A DNA stretch of 64,000 nt from Thermoanaerobaculia bacterium (GTDB lineage Bacteria; Acidobacteriota; Thermoanaerobaculia; Multivoradales; Multivoraceae), in NCBI GenBank assembly GCA_022823665.1, contig JAJEHN010000008.1, positions 62,001 through 126,000 on the forward strand. Direction: 5' to 3'. A program made the position numbers and the translations under genes. Under the pieces are notes generated by a model. The model was not told where the DNA came from. It worked only from the letters and a program-made list of their open reading frames with translations, and did not search any database. This document shows positions 18,500 through 29,701 of the stretch, one piece after another; the first letter of the stretch is position 1, and each line of letters begins with the position of its first letter.

Positions 18500-18895
18500 A
18501 TGAAGACACTGAGGATCGCCATTGCCGACTACGGCCAGATGAAGGAGAGCACGCTGGCGATCGCGCGCGGCGACTACCGTCCGGCCAAGGGAGACCCGAC
18601 CGTGTGGTTCACGTCCATCGAGAGCTTCGCCAAGGTGCTCTCCGAGAGGAACCGTGAACTGCTCACGCTGATTGCGCAGGAGAAACCCGACTCGCTTACC
18701 GAGTTGGCAATGCTCTCGGGCAGAAACAAGTCGAGCCTCTCGCGCACGCTGAAAACCATGGCTCGCCACGGCCTCGTGGAACTGGAGAAGGGGTGCCGCG
18801 GGAGGCTGATTCCGCAGGTACCGTACGAGCAAGTGAGTCTGTACGTGTCGTTGATCTCGTCCCAACCGGCGAGCGAGCTCGCGGGCAAGGGCTGA
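18500..18895 (+). CDS. MarR/HTH-type DNA-binding protein (HVO_A0114-like, possible antitoxin)
   Basis: A 131-residue protein starting MKTLRIAIADYGQMKESTLA. The N-terminal block with TVWFTSIESFAKVLSERNRELL leads into a winged helix: SLTELAMLSGRNKSSLSRTL, KTMARHGLVELEKGCRGRL. Such proteins are annotated as HVO_A0114-like DNA-binding proteins and sometimes act as antitoxins beside a small toxin gene. No small toxin gene is visible next to it: on one side lies the divergent Uma2 gene and on the other mcrB, 131 nt on. I placed the start at 18500, where the family N-terminus begins; GAGAGGA precedes it. It may regulate either neighbour. Confidence 0.7.
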   Translation: MKTLRIAIADYGQMKESTLAIARGDYRPAKGDPTVWFTSIESFAKVLSERNRELLTLIAQEKPDSLTELAMLSGRNKSSLSRTLKTMARHGLVELEKGCRGRLIPQVPYEQVSLYVSLISSQPASELAGKG

Positions 18896-19026
18896 GACTC
18901 ACCCGAAGAAGCGAAGCGCCATCCCCGCCAGGTAGCTCGAGCCCGCGCGCCAGCCGAGCGACCGCCACACTCTGGTCCGCGCTACACTCGCCGGCCTTCC
19001 GGCAACACGTCCAAGGAGCGACGCGA

Positions 19027-21542
<2,516 letters not shown>

Positions 21543-21543
<1 letters not shown>

Positions 21544-23006
21544 TGGCTGCGGCATCGCCGTCGGCCCCCGCGGCGAGCACGAACGGCGGGAACGGGCCTC
21601 CCGCGCCGGAAGCGTCTGCCGCAGGCGCCGAACCAGCCCCGTCCGACGGCTCCGGCGCTCCACAGGAGGGCGCTTCCCCACCCCGGGCACCCGCCACCGT
21701 CCGCGAGTACGACCCACTCGACCGCGAGCAACTCGGTCTCGACGACCTCGAATGGCAGAGCGTGGTCGCGTTCGCTCGAAGCGATCAGCAGGACAACACC
21801 GGCAACTACCGCCCGGTGCTCGGCTTCGACGCTTCCGGCCGGAAACTCCGCGCCACGAACTACGTCGGAATCCTCACGACGAGCCGCGGCAGACCGATCG
21901 AGATCCTGCCCAAGATCGACCTCGCCTCCGGCGCCAGCGACGCCCAGACCGACGAGGGGACGCGCAGGGTCTTCCTGGAGATGCTGCGCACCTGGCGCGG
22001 GCTCCGACACGCCGAACTGCCGCCGAGCACTATCCGCAGTCTGAAGCGGTTCCCAATGCTCGAGGCCTTCGTCTTCCTGTTCCTGCACAATCTCGCTCAT
22101 CTCGCCCGCCACGGCCTTGCTCGACGGTACGTTCCCGTGGAGGACAACCTCCCCTACCTTCGCGGCCGCCTGCTGTTCCGTGAGCAGCTTCGGGAGAACG
22201 TGACGAACCGGGCTCGCTTCTTCGTCGCGCACGACGAGTTCAACGCGAACCGGCCGGCCAACCGGCTCATCCGCTCCACACTGAGCCGCCTGCGGCGAAG
22301 CGTTCGCAACGATGCGAACCGGCAACTCCTCCGGGAACTCACGGACGCCTTTTCTGGCGTGCCCGCGTCGACGGACCCGGCAACGGACTGGCGGCGGCAC
22401 TCCGTCGATCGGACCATGCAGCACTACAAGCCCGTCATGGCGTGGGTGCGACTGTTCCTCTTCGGGGAAGGTCTCGCGACCTACCGCGGCACGCACGAGA
22501 ACCAGTCGCTGCTGTTTCCGATGGAGCAGATCTACGAGGACTTCGTGACGTGGTGCTTCCGCCGATACCAGAGCGAGTACGGCGTACGAGCTCAGCAGCC
22601 GCGGAAACCACTGACCTGCTCTCCAAAAGCGTTCTGGATGGAGCCGGACATCACTCTTGAGAAGAACGGCGTGCCAAAGTTCATCCTCGACGCCAAGTGG
22701 AAACGCCTCAAGCCAAAGGCGGAGGATGGCGAGAAGCGTGGGGACGAGAAGCGCTGGATCGCGCAGGCCGACATGTACCAGCTATACGCCTACGGCAAGC
22801 GCTACGGCTGCGAAACCGTGGCGCTCGTCTATCCGCGAACGAACGACTTCAAAAGGCGTGTGCAGTACGTCTTCGACGACGATCTGAAGCTCCTCTGCCT
22901 GCCCTTCGACGTGTCCAAGCCGGGGCCAAGCGTGGAGTGCTGCATCGCTGCCCTGCACCGTCCGGAACAGCCGACGAACGCCTCATCCATAGCGGAGCCG
23001 GCCTGA
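21543..23006 (+). CDS. mcrC: McrC-like nuclease subunit of a McrBC restriction system
   Basis: A 487-residue protein whose ATG overlaps the mcrB stop by one base. After a Pro/Ala-rich N-terminal stretch of about 40 residues, it shows the McrC core (LTTSRGRPIEILPKID, LARRYVPVEDNLPYLRGRLLF). The PD-(D/E)xK nuclease site is EPDITLEKNGVPKFILDAKW: Asp369, then Asp383-x-Lys385. QADMYQLYAYGKRY follows, as in the family. McrC joins McrB hexamers and supplies cleavage. The Ala/Pro-rich leader is unusual and may be a linker, or the true start may be downstream. A hairpin covers its 3' end. Confidence 0.9.
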
Positions 23007-23071
23007 CGGCCGGCACGTGTCCCTGGCCGCCTTCGGCGGCAGCGGGTCAGAAGACCCGCGCACCCAGTGGG
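22997..23071. repeat. mcrC 3'-end hairpin plus REP-like element (copy B)
   Basis: The hairpin GCCGGCC/GGCCGGC (22997-23014, loop TGAC) overlaps the mcrC stop and could act as a terminator. The 48 nt at 23024-23071 match 7282-7329 at 46 of 48 positions, with the hairpins GCCGCC/GGCGGC and GCGGGTC/GACCCGC. It separates the converging mcrC and DUF4143 genes. The remaining bases up to 23155 hold nothing I recognise. Confidence 0.8.
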
Positions 23072-23155
23072 CGTCCAGTTCCCTGCGCGACAGCGCAGCC
23101 GCCAGCTGCTGCCCCTACTCGCATCTGATACCGCCGCGCTTCGCCGCATGACACC

Positions 23156-24322
23156 TCAACCAACGTACTCGCCAGCCCACAGCCGTTCCAGAAACACGCT
23201 CCAGGGCAGAATCCAGATTCCGTCCGCCGTGCGCCGCGGCGCATCTTCATTGCAGACCACGACGGCGTGCCGGGGGCGATGCTCCTCGACATAGGCGCGC
23301 AGAGGCCGAAGATCCTCCGTCCGCACGCGGGCGCCGCCCTTGACTTCGATGGCCGTTTCTCCAGCCGGGCCCAGTACGAAGTCGCATTCCAGACCCGACT
23401 TCGTGCGCCAGAACCGGATCGGAAAGTCCAGTTCACGGTAGGCCCGGCAGGCGCGCAACTCCATCAGCACGAAATGCTCCAGCGCGCGGCCGAACTCCGG
23501 GCCAGCGGCCCGGCCGATGCGGCGATCCGTGACGTGCCCCGCGACGCCGACGTCGAACAGGTAGAACTTCGGCGCCCGCACGATCACGGACCGGGAGCGA
23601 CGCCGTGAAAACGGCTCCACGAAGCAGCCGAGCAACGTGTCGACGAGGATCTGGAAGTACTCACGGACGGTCTTCGAGTCCACGCCGCAGTCGCGGGCGA
23701 TGCTGCTGTAGTTCAGCAACTCCCCGTGGCAGAACGCGAGCGCGTCGAAGAAACGGGAAAAGGCGGCGGCATTGCGGGTGAGTCCCTCGTCGAACACCTC
23801 CTCCTTCAGGTAGTCGTCCACGTAGCCGGCGAGAGCGCGACGCGGGTTGACGGCATCGTAGTGGGCCGGCACGAGGCCGTGATTCAACGCCCGGACCAGG
23901 TCGAACTCCGGTATCTCGGACCAGGTCAGGGGATGCAACTCGAAACGCCAGGCTCGTCCGCCAAGCAGATTGGCACGGCCACGCTTGAGTTTTCTGGCGC
24001 TCGAACCGCAGAGTACGAAGCTCAGCCCCTGTTCCTCGATCAGCCTGTGCACCTCGTCCAGAATCGGTGGAGCCTTCTGCACTTCGTCGACCAGGACCGG
24101 ATGCGCCAGCTTCTCGTCGTCGAAAGCGCGGACCCGTTCGGAGAAGGACCACGGCGACCGCACGAACTCCAGCAGCAACCGCGTGTCGAGAAGATCGAAA
24201 CGGGCGGAATGCGGAAAGCGATCACCGAGCAGAGTCGACTTGCCGGTCTTGCGAGGCCCCCACAGGAAGGCCGACTGCTTCTCCGGCAGGTCGATCGTCA
24301 GCATCCGGTCGTAGTGCGCCAT
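23156..24322 (-). CDS. AAA ATPase with C-terminal DUF4143 domain
   Basis: A 388-residue protein. Walker A is GPRKTGKST (residues about 22-30), Walker B is PVLVDEVQKAP and the sensor region is FVLCGSSARKLKRG. The C-terminal DUF4143 part contains FRFELHPLTWSEIPE-like residues and the nuclease-like FWRTKSGLECDFVLGPAGETAIEVKGG (Asp...Glu-x-Lys). This two-domain family is common and often mobile in bacteria; it is suspected to be toxin-antitoxin- or defence-like, but biochemistry is scarce. It converges on mcrC. Its upstream region carries tandem dyads, suggesting autoregulation. Confidence 0.88.
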   Translation of the reverse strand: MAHYDRMLTIDLPEKQSAFLWGPRKTGKSTLLGDRFPHSARFDLLDTRLLLEFVRSPWSFSERVRAFDDEKLAHPVLVDEVQKAPPILDEVHRLIEEQGLSFVLCGSSARKLKRGRANLLGGRAWRFELHPLTWSEIPEFDLVRALNHGLVPAHYDAVNPRRALAGYVDDYLKEEVFDEGLTRNAAAFSRFFDALAFCHGELLNYSSIARDCGVDSKTVREYFQILVDTLLGCFVEPFSRRRSRSVIVRAPKFYLFDVGVAGHVTDRRIGRAAGPEFGRALEHFVLMELRACRAYRELDFPIRFWRTKSGLECDFVLGPAGETAIEVKGGARVRTEDLRPLRAYVEEHRPRHAVVVCNEDAPRRTADGIWILPWSVFLERLWAGEYVG

Positions 24323-24331
24323 CTTCGTCCC

Positions 24332-24391
24332 AACTCGGAGTTTATTCCGAAATAGTCAGACTAACTCGGAATGTACTCCGAGATGGTCAGG
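24332..24391 (-). promoter_or_regulatory. Tandem dyad repeats upstream of the AAA/DUF4143 gene
   Basis: Two 29-nt direct repeats with a 31-nt period (24332-24360 and 24363-24391, 23 of 29 positions identical) both begin AACTCGGA. Each contains an internal dyad TCGGA-N6-TCCGA, and the two copies also form a larger inverted repeat. They start 10 nt upstream of the ATG at 24322. Position and symmetry suggest an operator, probably for autoregulation. The binding protein is unknown. Confidence 0.6.
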
Positions 24392-24410
24392 AACGCAAGG
24401 CTCCGCTGGG

Positions 24411-24445
24411 GGCGGATGCCGGCCGGAAGACCGGCGCACCGACAG
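24411..24445. repeat. REP-like element, inverted copy of the 13.6-kb repeat
   Basis: GGCGGATGCCGGCC begins a 35-nt unit that matches the reverse complement of 13577-13611 at 33 of 35 positions. It contains an imperfect GCCGG/CCGGC stem. It lies between the DUF4143 promoter and the 3' end of paralogue 4. Confidence 0.75.
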
Positions 24446-24489
24446 TCGAACCGAAGGCGAAGCGCGACGCGGACGCGCCTCTACGCTCT

Positions 24490-26289
24490 CTACTGCCCGC
24501 CCGAACCCGACTCCGCCGCGGCAGCCGCCTCCTCACGATCGCGGGCGCGAGCGCCGGAGAGGATGTTCGTCATCCCGTAGTTGCCTTCGTGGCAGGCGTA
24601 CTCGACGAGTTCGTACTGCTCGTTGTCCAGCTCGAACTCGAAGCGGCCGGTCCAGGGCTTCGTCCAGACGGTCGGATCGTCGACGGTGAACCGGTACTCG
24701 AGCCGGTTCGGGCCGAGCCGCGTGTAGCGCTCGGTGAGCTTCATGTTCTCGCTCGAGCCGCGGTAGTTCGTGCGGCCGTTGAAACCCGTCGTCTCCACGA
24801 CCAGCGTGTCGCCCTCCCAGCGGCCCTGGGGATCGCCGAGCCACTGCCTGATTCCCGGGCCGAGCGGCTCCCGTTCGGCCGTGGGGACGACGCGGGTTTC
24901 GTGGATCATCTCCTTCTGGATGGCCACGAAGCCCGGGCTCTGGCTGATCTGCAGTCCGTTGTTGTAGATCGAGGGCATCATCATCCCCGGCACGCCCCGC
25001 GTGATGCAGCGGACGTAGGCGGTCAGGTCTTCGGGCCCCGCGGGCCGGCGCCGTACGTAGTCGCCGAACGACTGGGCGGCGTTGCGGCGGCGCTCCTGCG
25101 CCTCCTCGGTCAAGGGCGGCAGGCGGCCGTCCGGCGGGTCGATGACCATCGCCACTTGCCGTGACGGCGCCGACTTGACGTAGCCGAGCGTCGTGTCGCG
25201 CCACTCGCGCTCGTAACCCCAGATGCTCCCCAGGGTGCCGCGTTCGCGGCGCGCGGCCGCCTCCTCCGCGGTCAGTTCCTCGACCTCGGCCAGCTCCTCG
25301 GGCCGTTCGAGCGGGATGCCGTGGGCCTTGTTGCCGGACCACATCCCCTGCAGATCGGGCGTGCCCCAGGGCGTCCGCGGCACCACGTACGGCTCGGCCG
25401 AGGCGACCTCGTCGGCATCCGATCCGAAGTCGGCGTCGACGCCCTGCCAGCCCGGTTCGAGCACCGCCACCCGCACGTTGTCGGGTGCGGAGACGAAGCC
25501 GCGCTTCGCCTCGGAACGGCCTCCCGCCGGCCGCTCGGGGTCCACCGTGAAGCGGACGCCGCGGTCGCGCAGGCCGACCGCCGCCGTGTCGAGATCGGCG
25601 ACCTCGAAGGCCAGGTGGTCGATCGCCCGGCCGGCGCTCGGCGCGGGCCGGCCTTCCGGGTGCTTCGAGGCGAACAGCCACACCTCGCCGAAGCGGAGGC
25701 CGTCCTGCGTCCCGCGCAGGCTCTCCGACACGCCGCCGAACGTCTCCCGGTACCAGCCGAGAGTCTGCTCCGGATCGCTCGCGCTCAGATGGACGTGGTG
25801 GAAGCCCAGGGTGTCCAGGTCTTCAACGACTTCGATCCGCGTACCCCAGGGATCGAAGATGCGTCCGACCTTGAACAGACCGGGTTCCTCGCGGAGGGTC
25901 GAACCGTCGTCGTAGCGCTGGAGCCGAACTCCGGAGCCACGCACGCCGACTGCTTCCAGCTCGGCCATCTTCTCCTCGAGATCGGCGAAGGAGAAACCGA
26001 TGTGGTCGATGCCGGTGCCCTGGCTCGCGCCCATGATCGGCCCCTGCGTGAACTCGAGCACCGCGTTGCCGCAATCGACCGCCTCGGCGCGGCCTTCGAT
26101 CGGCTCGCAGTCCAGGTGACGCTCGTACCACTTCACCGCCTCGCTGCGCGCGGACGTCGTCAGTTGCACGGTCACGTCGCCGGCCGCCGCCGGGACCGCG
26201 GTCAGTCCCAGCAGCAGCGCGGCGGCAACCGCCGAAGCGCTAAGGATCGTCGCCGGTCGTGGTTTCTTCGCGTCGGCGTAGGTGGCCAT
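24490..26289 (-). CDS. Exported tandem-VOC domain protein fused to a GRPDLSG/YACHEGNY domain (paralogue 4)
   Basis: A 599-residue protein with a signal peptide ending AVPAAAG. Residues about 40-165 and 170-290 are two VOC (glyoxalase/extradiol dioxygenase-fold) modules: GIDHIGFSFADLEEKMAELE, FDPWGTRIEVV, then GFHHVHLSASDPEQTLGWY and IDHLAFEVADLD. The rest is the family domain: WGTPDLQGMWSG, VIDPPDGRLP, VRCITRGVPGMMMPSIYNN, IQKEMIHETRVVP, RWEGDTLVVETTGF, LTERYTRLG, FTVDDPTVWTKPW and VEYACHEGNYGMTNILSGAR. The start at 26289 has AGGAG upstream and overlaps the preceding gene by 50 nt in another frame. VOC proteins usually bind a metal; the fusion implies the family domain acts with small-molecule chemistry (inference). 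Confidence 0.75.
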   Translation of the reverse strand: MATYADAKKPRPATILSASAVAAALLLGLTAVPAAAGDVTVQLTTSARSEAVKWYERHLDCEPIEGRAEAVDCGNAVLEFTQGPIMGASQGTGIDHIGFSFADLEEKMAELEAVGVRGSGVRLQRYDDGSTLREEPGLFKVGRIFDPWGTRIEVVEDLDTLGFHHVHLSASDPEQTLGWYRETFGGVSESLRGTQDGLRFGEVWLFASKHPEGRPAPSAGRAIDHLAFEVADLDTAAVGLRDRGVRFTVDPERPAGGRSEAKRGFVSAPDNVRVAVLEPGWQGVDADFGSDADEVASAEPYVVPRTPWGTPDLQGMWSGNKAHGIPLERPEELAEVEELTAEEAAARRERGTLGSIWGYEREWRDTTLGYVKSAPSRQVAMVIDPPDGRLPPLTEEAQERRRNAAQSFGDYVRRRPAGPEDLTAYVRCITRGVPGMMMPSIYNNGLQISQSPGFVAIQKEMIHETRVVPTAEREPLGPGIRQWLGDPQGRWEGDTLVVETTGFNGRTNYRGSSENMKLTERYTRLGPNRLEYRFTVDDPTVWTKPWTGRFEFELDNEQYELVEYACHEGNYGMTNILSGARARDREEAAAAAESGSGGQ

Positions 26290-27082
26290 AGAGCAGCTCC
26301 TCGGAAAACTCGACACACTTGTATTCCAGCACCCGGACGTTCGCCTCCAGGCGCCGGTAGAGCGGCATGCGGATCGTCCAGGGACGGGTGAAGACGTTGG
26401 GGTCCTCGAGCGTCGCCTGGTAGGTCATCGTGTTCGGGCCGGTCGGCGTGTAGCGCTCGGTGACGCGCAGCGTGTCGCTGGCGAAGTTGCCGGCCCGGTC
26501 GAACCAGGCCTGGCCGGTGAAGCCGGTGGCCTCGACGACCAGGGTGTCGCCCTCCCAGCGGCCGTGCGAACGGCCCATCCAACTGTCGATCGGCGGCGGC
26601 TCCGGATTCTCCTTGTCCATGTGGATCGTCCGGTTCGCCTCGGCGAAGCCGTAGACGATCATGACGTGGCTCGTGCCCTGGAGGATCTGGAACGGGAACG
26701 GCATGTAGGTCGCTCTCGGCACCCCCGGCAGGTAGCACTTCGCCTCGGGGTCTTCGCGCCAGCGGTTCTCGAAGTTCTCCCGCTGCTGCTCGCGAGCCCA
26801 GTCCTGGTAAGGGATCTCGCCGCCAACGACGACGCCCTGGCCCGGCGGCATCGTGGTGAGGGTGCCGTACTCCGCCGGCCCGCCGGCCGCGTTGTGGTCC
26901 TCCAGGTTCCAGTGAGCCGAGTTGATCGCCTGCCAGACGCCGTTGATGTCGGGATTGCCGTCGTAGTGCCGGGGGATCGCGTCGCCGGAGTCCTGTGCCA
27001 CCGCGGGCAGGCCCAACAGCAAGAGGAGAGCGGCAAGCCACACCGGCCGCCGTCGCAGGTTCAACTGGCGTCGTTTCTTCAT
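26240..27082 (-). CDS. Exported protein, divergent member of the GRPDLSG/YACHEGNY family (paralogue 5)
   Basis: A 280-residue protein starting MKKRRQLNLRRRPVWLAALL with a signal peptide ending PAVAQ. Shared blocks are YDGNPDINGVW, KCYLPGVPRATYMPF, HVMIVYGFAEANRTIHMD, RWEGDTLVVEATGF, RVTERYTPTGPNTMTY and LEDPNVFTRPWTIRM. The last block is altered: LEYKCVEFSEELLYG in place of YACHEGNY, yet the cysteine is kept, as is the ERC-equivalent AKC. It is the first gene of a two-gene unit; the next start (26289) lies 50 nt inside it. I preferred this start to an ATG at 27139 because it begins directly at the signal. Function is unknown. Confidence 0.7.
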   Translation of the reverse strand: MKKRRQLNLRRRPVWLAALLLLLGLPAVAQDSGDAIPRHYDGNPDINGVWQAINSAHWNLEDHNAAGGPAEYGTLTTMPPGQGVVVGGEIPYQDWAREQQRENFENRWREDPEAKCYLPGVPRATYMPFPFQILQGTSHVMIVYGFAEANRTIHMDKENPEPPPIDSWMGRSHGRWEGDTLVVEATGFTGQAWFDRAGNFASDTLRVTERYTPTGPNTMTYQATLEDPNVFTRPWTIRMPLYRRLEANVRVLEYKCVEFSEELLYGHLRRREETTTGDDP

Positions 27083-27169
27083 TCCCGTTCCGTCAGAGAT
27101 GAACGCGGAGCATAGCAACGCCGCGGGCACTACACTCATCCTCCGAATCCCAGCCAGGAGACCTCAACG

Positions 27170-27955
27170 ATGATCGACCTGAACCTGACCGGCCGCCGCG
27201 CCGTCGTCACCGGCGCCAGCCTCGGCATCGGCGCCGCCACCGTCCGCCTGCTCGCCGACCACGGCGCCGACGTCGCGTTCTGCGCGCGCAGCGAGGAGGC
27301 GGTGAACGAGCTCGACGGTTACGAGCCGTCTTCGGGCGGCAGCGCCCACGGCCACGTCGCCGACATGGCCGACCGCGACTCGATCGACGCCTTCTTCGAG
27401 GCGGTGCTGGCCGGCGGCACGGTGGACATCCTCGTCAACAACGTCGGCGCCTCGCCGTCGCGGAACTTCCTCTACATGAGCGACGACGACTGGGAGGAGC
27501 TGTTCCGGCTCAACCTGCTCTCGGCCGTGCGCAGCACGCGGCTCTGCCTGCCCGGCATGCGCAAGCAGAAGTGGGGCCGGGTCGTGATGATCGCGAGCGG
27601 CGCCGCGAAGTACCCGGGCGCAGCGCTGATCGACTACGGCGCCTCGAAGGCGGCGATGGTGGCCACCGGCAAGGCCCTGTCCGGCAAGTACGGCCGCGAC
27701 AACGTGCTGTTCAACTCCGTCCTGCCCGGCCTGATCCACACCGCGATGTGGGAACGGGCCGCGAAGGAGATCGCGAACGCTCGTGGCGGCGACTGGGAGG
27801 ACATCATCCGGAACAACGGAAAGAACGTCCCGGTGGGCCGCTACGGCACCTCGGAAGAGGTCGCAAACATGATCGTCTTCCTGTGCTCGGAGGCCGCGTC
27901 CTACGTGAACGGCGCCGTGATCGACGTCGACGGCGGCCAGGGCCGGCACATCTGA
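27170..27955 (+). CDS. SDR family NAD(P)-dependent oxidoreductase
   Basis: A 261-residue protein. The cofactor motif TGASLGIGAA (TGxxxGxG), the structural NNVGAS and the catalytic YGASK (YxxxK) are all present, with an upstream Ser in VMIASGAAK. These enzymes oxidise or reduce alcohol or keto groups in the cytoplasm. The C-terminal VNGAVIDVDGGQGRHI is typical of the FabG-like group. CAGGAGAC precedes the ATG. The gene diverges from paralogue 5 (87-nt gap) and converges with an aldolase gene 5 nt on. The substrate is unknown. Confidence 0.9.
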   Translation: MIDLNLTGRRAVVTGASLGIGAATVRLLADHGADVAFCARSEEAVNELDGYEPSSGGSAHGHVADMADRDSIDAFFEAVLAGGTVDILVNNVGASPSRNFLYMSDDDWEELFRLNLLSAVRSTRLCLPGMRKQKWGRVVMIASGAAKYPGAALIDYGASKAAMVATGKALSGKYGRDNVLFNSVLPGLIHTAMWERAAKEIANARGGDWEDIIRNNGKNVPVGRYGTSEEVANMIVFLCSEAASYVNGAVIDVDGGQGRHI

Positions 27956-27960
27956 GGTTC

Positions 27961-28806
27961 CTACTGGTTCTCCGAACCCTCGATCTCGGCGATCCCTGAC
28001 GCCGTCTCCTCGAGCAGCGCCTGCGCGCCGCGGCGGATCAGATTGCCGACACCGGGGGCCTGGAAGAAGCTGAAGCCCTCGCGGTCCCGCCACGCGAGCG
28101 GGCCGCCCAGCTTCAGGCCGGCGCCGAGCACCGCGTCGCGGATGCGGTCGACCATTGCCTCGTACTCCGGTTCGCCCTGGCGCTTGCCGGAGAAGCTGTA
28201 GAGGTCGGTCGAGGCCGCGAACACGACGTCGACGCCGGGAACGGCGGCGATCTCCTCCACCGCGTCGACGCCCGCCGGCGACTCGATCATCGCGACGATC
28301 AGGATGTTCTCGTTCGCCGTGGCGCGGTAGTCGCGGCCCCAGAGCGCGCCGTATTGGCCGCCGCCGAGGCTCCGCCGACCTTCCGGCGGGAACTTGGCGA
28401 ACCGAACCGCACGTTCCATCTTCTCCGCGGTGCGCACCATCGGCACCACGATGCCGAGCGCGCCGAGATCGACCGCCTTCTGGATGTCGCCCTCCGTCGC
28501 GTCCGGCACCCGGATGAACGGGATGGCCGATGCGTCACGGCAGGCCCAGAGCATCCTCGCCACGTCCTGGTAGGTCAGCGGGCTGTGCTGCATCTCGATC
28601 CAGGTGAAGTCGAAGCCGGCGTTGGCGGCCGCGCAGTAGCTGTCGGGGTCCGGCGAGGAGATGCTGACGCCGACGATCCCTTCGCCGCCCATCAGCTTCT
28701 GCTTCGCGGTGTTGTACATCCGCGTACCGTCACCGTCCTGCGCCGCCGCCACGGCGGCCACGCTCAGGCACAGCAACAGGGCATAGGCGGTGCGAATCCT
28801 TCTCAT
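27961..28806 (-). CDS. HpcH/HpaI aldolase family protein with signal peptide
   Basis: A 281-residue protein. The core matches 2-keto-3-deoxy-type class II aldolases: FDFTWIEMQHSP, PFIRVPDATEGDIQKAVDLG, ALGIVVPMVRTAEKMERAV, FPPEGRRSLGG, MIESPAGVDAVEEIAAVPG and VVFAASTDLYSFSG. Family members cleave 2-keto-acyl substrates such as HKHD or KDR in the cytoplasm. Unusually, this one begins MRRIRTAYALLLCLSVAAVAAAQ, a convincing Sec signal, so it is probably periplasmic. Its start overlaps the enoyl-CoA hydratase stop (ATGA, 28803-28806), so the two are translated together. Confidence 0.82.
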   Translation of the reverse strand: MRRIRTAYALLLCLSVAAVAAAQDGDGTRMYNTAKQKLMGGEGIVGVSISSPDPDSYCAAANAGFDFTWIEMQHSPLTYQDVARMLWACRDASAIPFIRVPDATEGDIQKAVDLGALGIVVPMVRTAEKMERAVRFAKFPPEGRRSLGGGQYGALWGRDYRATANENILIVAMIESPAGVDAVEEIAAVPGVDVVFAASTDLYSFSGKRQGEPEYEAMVDRIRDAVLGAGLKLGGPLAWRDREGFSFFQAPGVGNLIRRGAQALLEETASGIAEIEGSENQ

Positions 28807-29666
28807 GCGTCCTCCCCCGCTCCAGGAGCGTCTGTTTCGCCCGCAGGCGTCTGCCCGGCCCGGCCGCCGCGCTGGCCGCGCAGCGCCAGGTCGACGCCGA
28901 CCAGGCGCCGGTTGCCCTCAACCCGGCTGGAACTGCCGCGAATCTCCCGGACCACCAGGTAGTCGGCGAACGCGGCCTCGACGTTCGCGCTGTAGCCCAT
29001 GGCGTCCTGGGCCTTGTTCACGGCGAGCTTGCCGAGGCGCAGCACCGCCGGGTCGTTCTCGGCGATCCGTTCGGCATAGGCCATCGTCTCGCGTTCCAGT
29101 TCGTCCTCCGCGTAGACCCGGTTGACCAGGCCCAGCTCGCGCGCCTCCTCCCCGTCGATGAAGCGGCTCTCGAACAGCAGTTCCTTCGCCTTGCGGGGGT
29201 GGATGTCCCAGGGCACGGTGAAGGTCTCGAACAGGCTCGCCAGGAAGCGGGCGCTCGGCGCGGCGAAGATCAGGTCCATCGCGGCAGCGATCATCCAGCC
29301 GCCGAAGATGCAGTAGCCGTGCACCATCGCGATCGTCGGCTTCGGCAGGTTGCGCCACTTGACCGTGTTGTCCAGGTTGTACCAGCGAAAGGCCTCGTAC
29401 CAGTCCATGCCGACCCACTGGGTCAGCCCCCGGGCCTCGATGTCCGCCTGCTGCTCCGGCGTGCCCAGGTCGTGGCCGGACGAGAAGTGCTTCCCGTCGC
29501 CCTTGAGCACGACGACCCGGACATCGTCGTCGGCCATCGCCCGGTCGAGCTGCCGGTCCAGGTCGTCGAGCAGTTTCCAGCTCTGGGCGTTGTGGTAGCG
29601 CGCCCGGTCCAAGGTGAGCACCGCCACCGGGCCACGCCGTTCGTAGCGAACCTCTTCTGCTGCCAT
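28803..29666 (-). CDS. Enoyl-CoA hydratase/isomerase (crotonase) family protein
   Basis: A 287-residue protein starting MAAEEVRYERRGPVAVLTLD. Crotonase features: RARYHNAQSWKLLDDLD, the oxyanion loop KHFSSGHDLGTP, MVHGYCIFGGWMIAAAMDLI and the helical C-terminus with RVYAEDELERETMAYAERIA. It hydrates or isomerises enoyl-CoA esters. The usual catalytic Glu positions in the GYCIFGGWMIA segment look substituted, so the exact reaction is uncertain. It overlaps the exported aldolase by 4 nt and diverges from a sulfatase gene 35 nt away. An upstream ATG at 29717 would overlap that sulfatase gene, so it was not chosen. Confidence 0.85.
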   Translation of the reverse strand: MAAEEVRYERRGPVAVLTLDRARYHNAQSWKLLDDLDRQLDRAMADDDVRVVVLKGDGKHFSSGHDLGTPEQQADIEARGLTQWVGMDWYEAFRWYNLDNTVKWRNLPKPTIAMVHGYCIFGGWMIAAAMDLIFAAPSARFLASLFETFTVPWDIHPRKAKELLFESRFIDGEEARELGLVNRVYAEDELERETMAYAERIAENDPAVLRLGKLAVNKAQDAMGYSANVEAAFADYLVVREIRGSSSRVEGNRRLVGVDLALRGQRGGRAGQTPAGETDAPGAGEDA

Positions 29667-29701
29667 ATCCTGTCCTCGGCCTGTTGTGTGGAGGGAAACC
29701 G

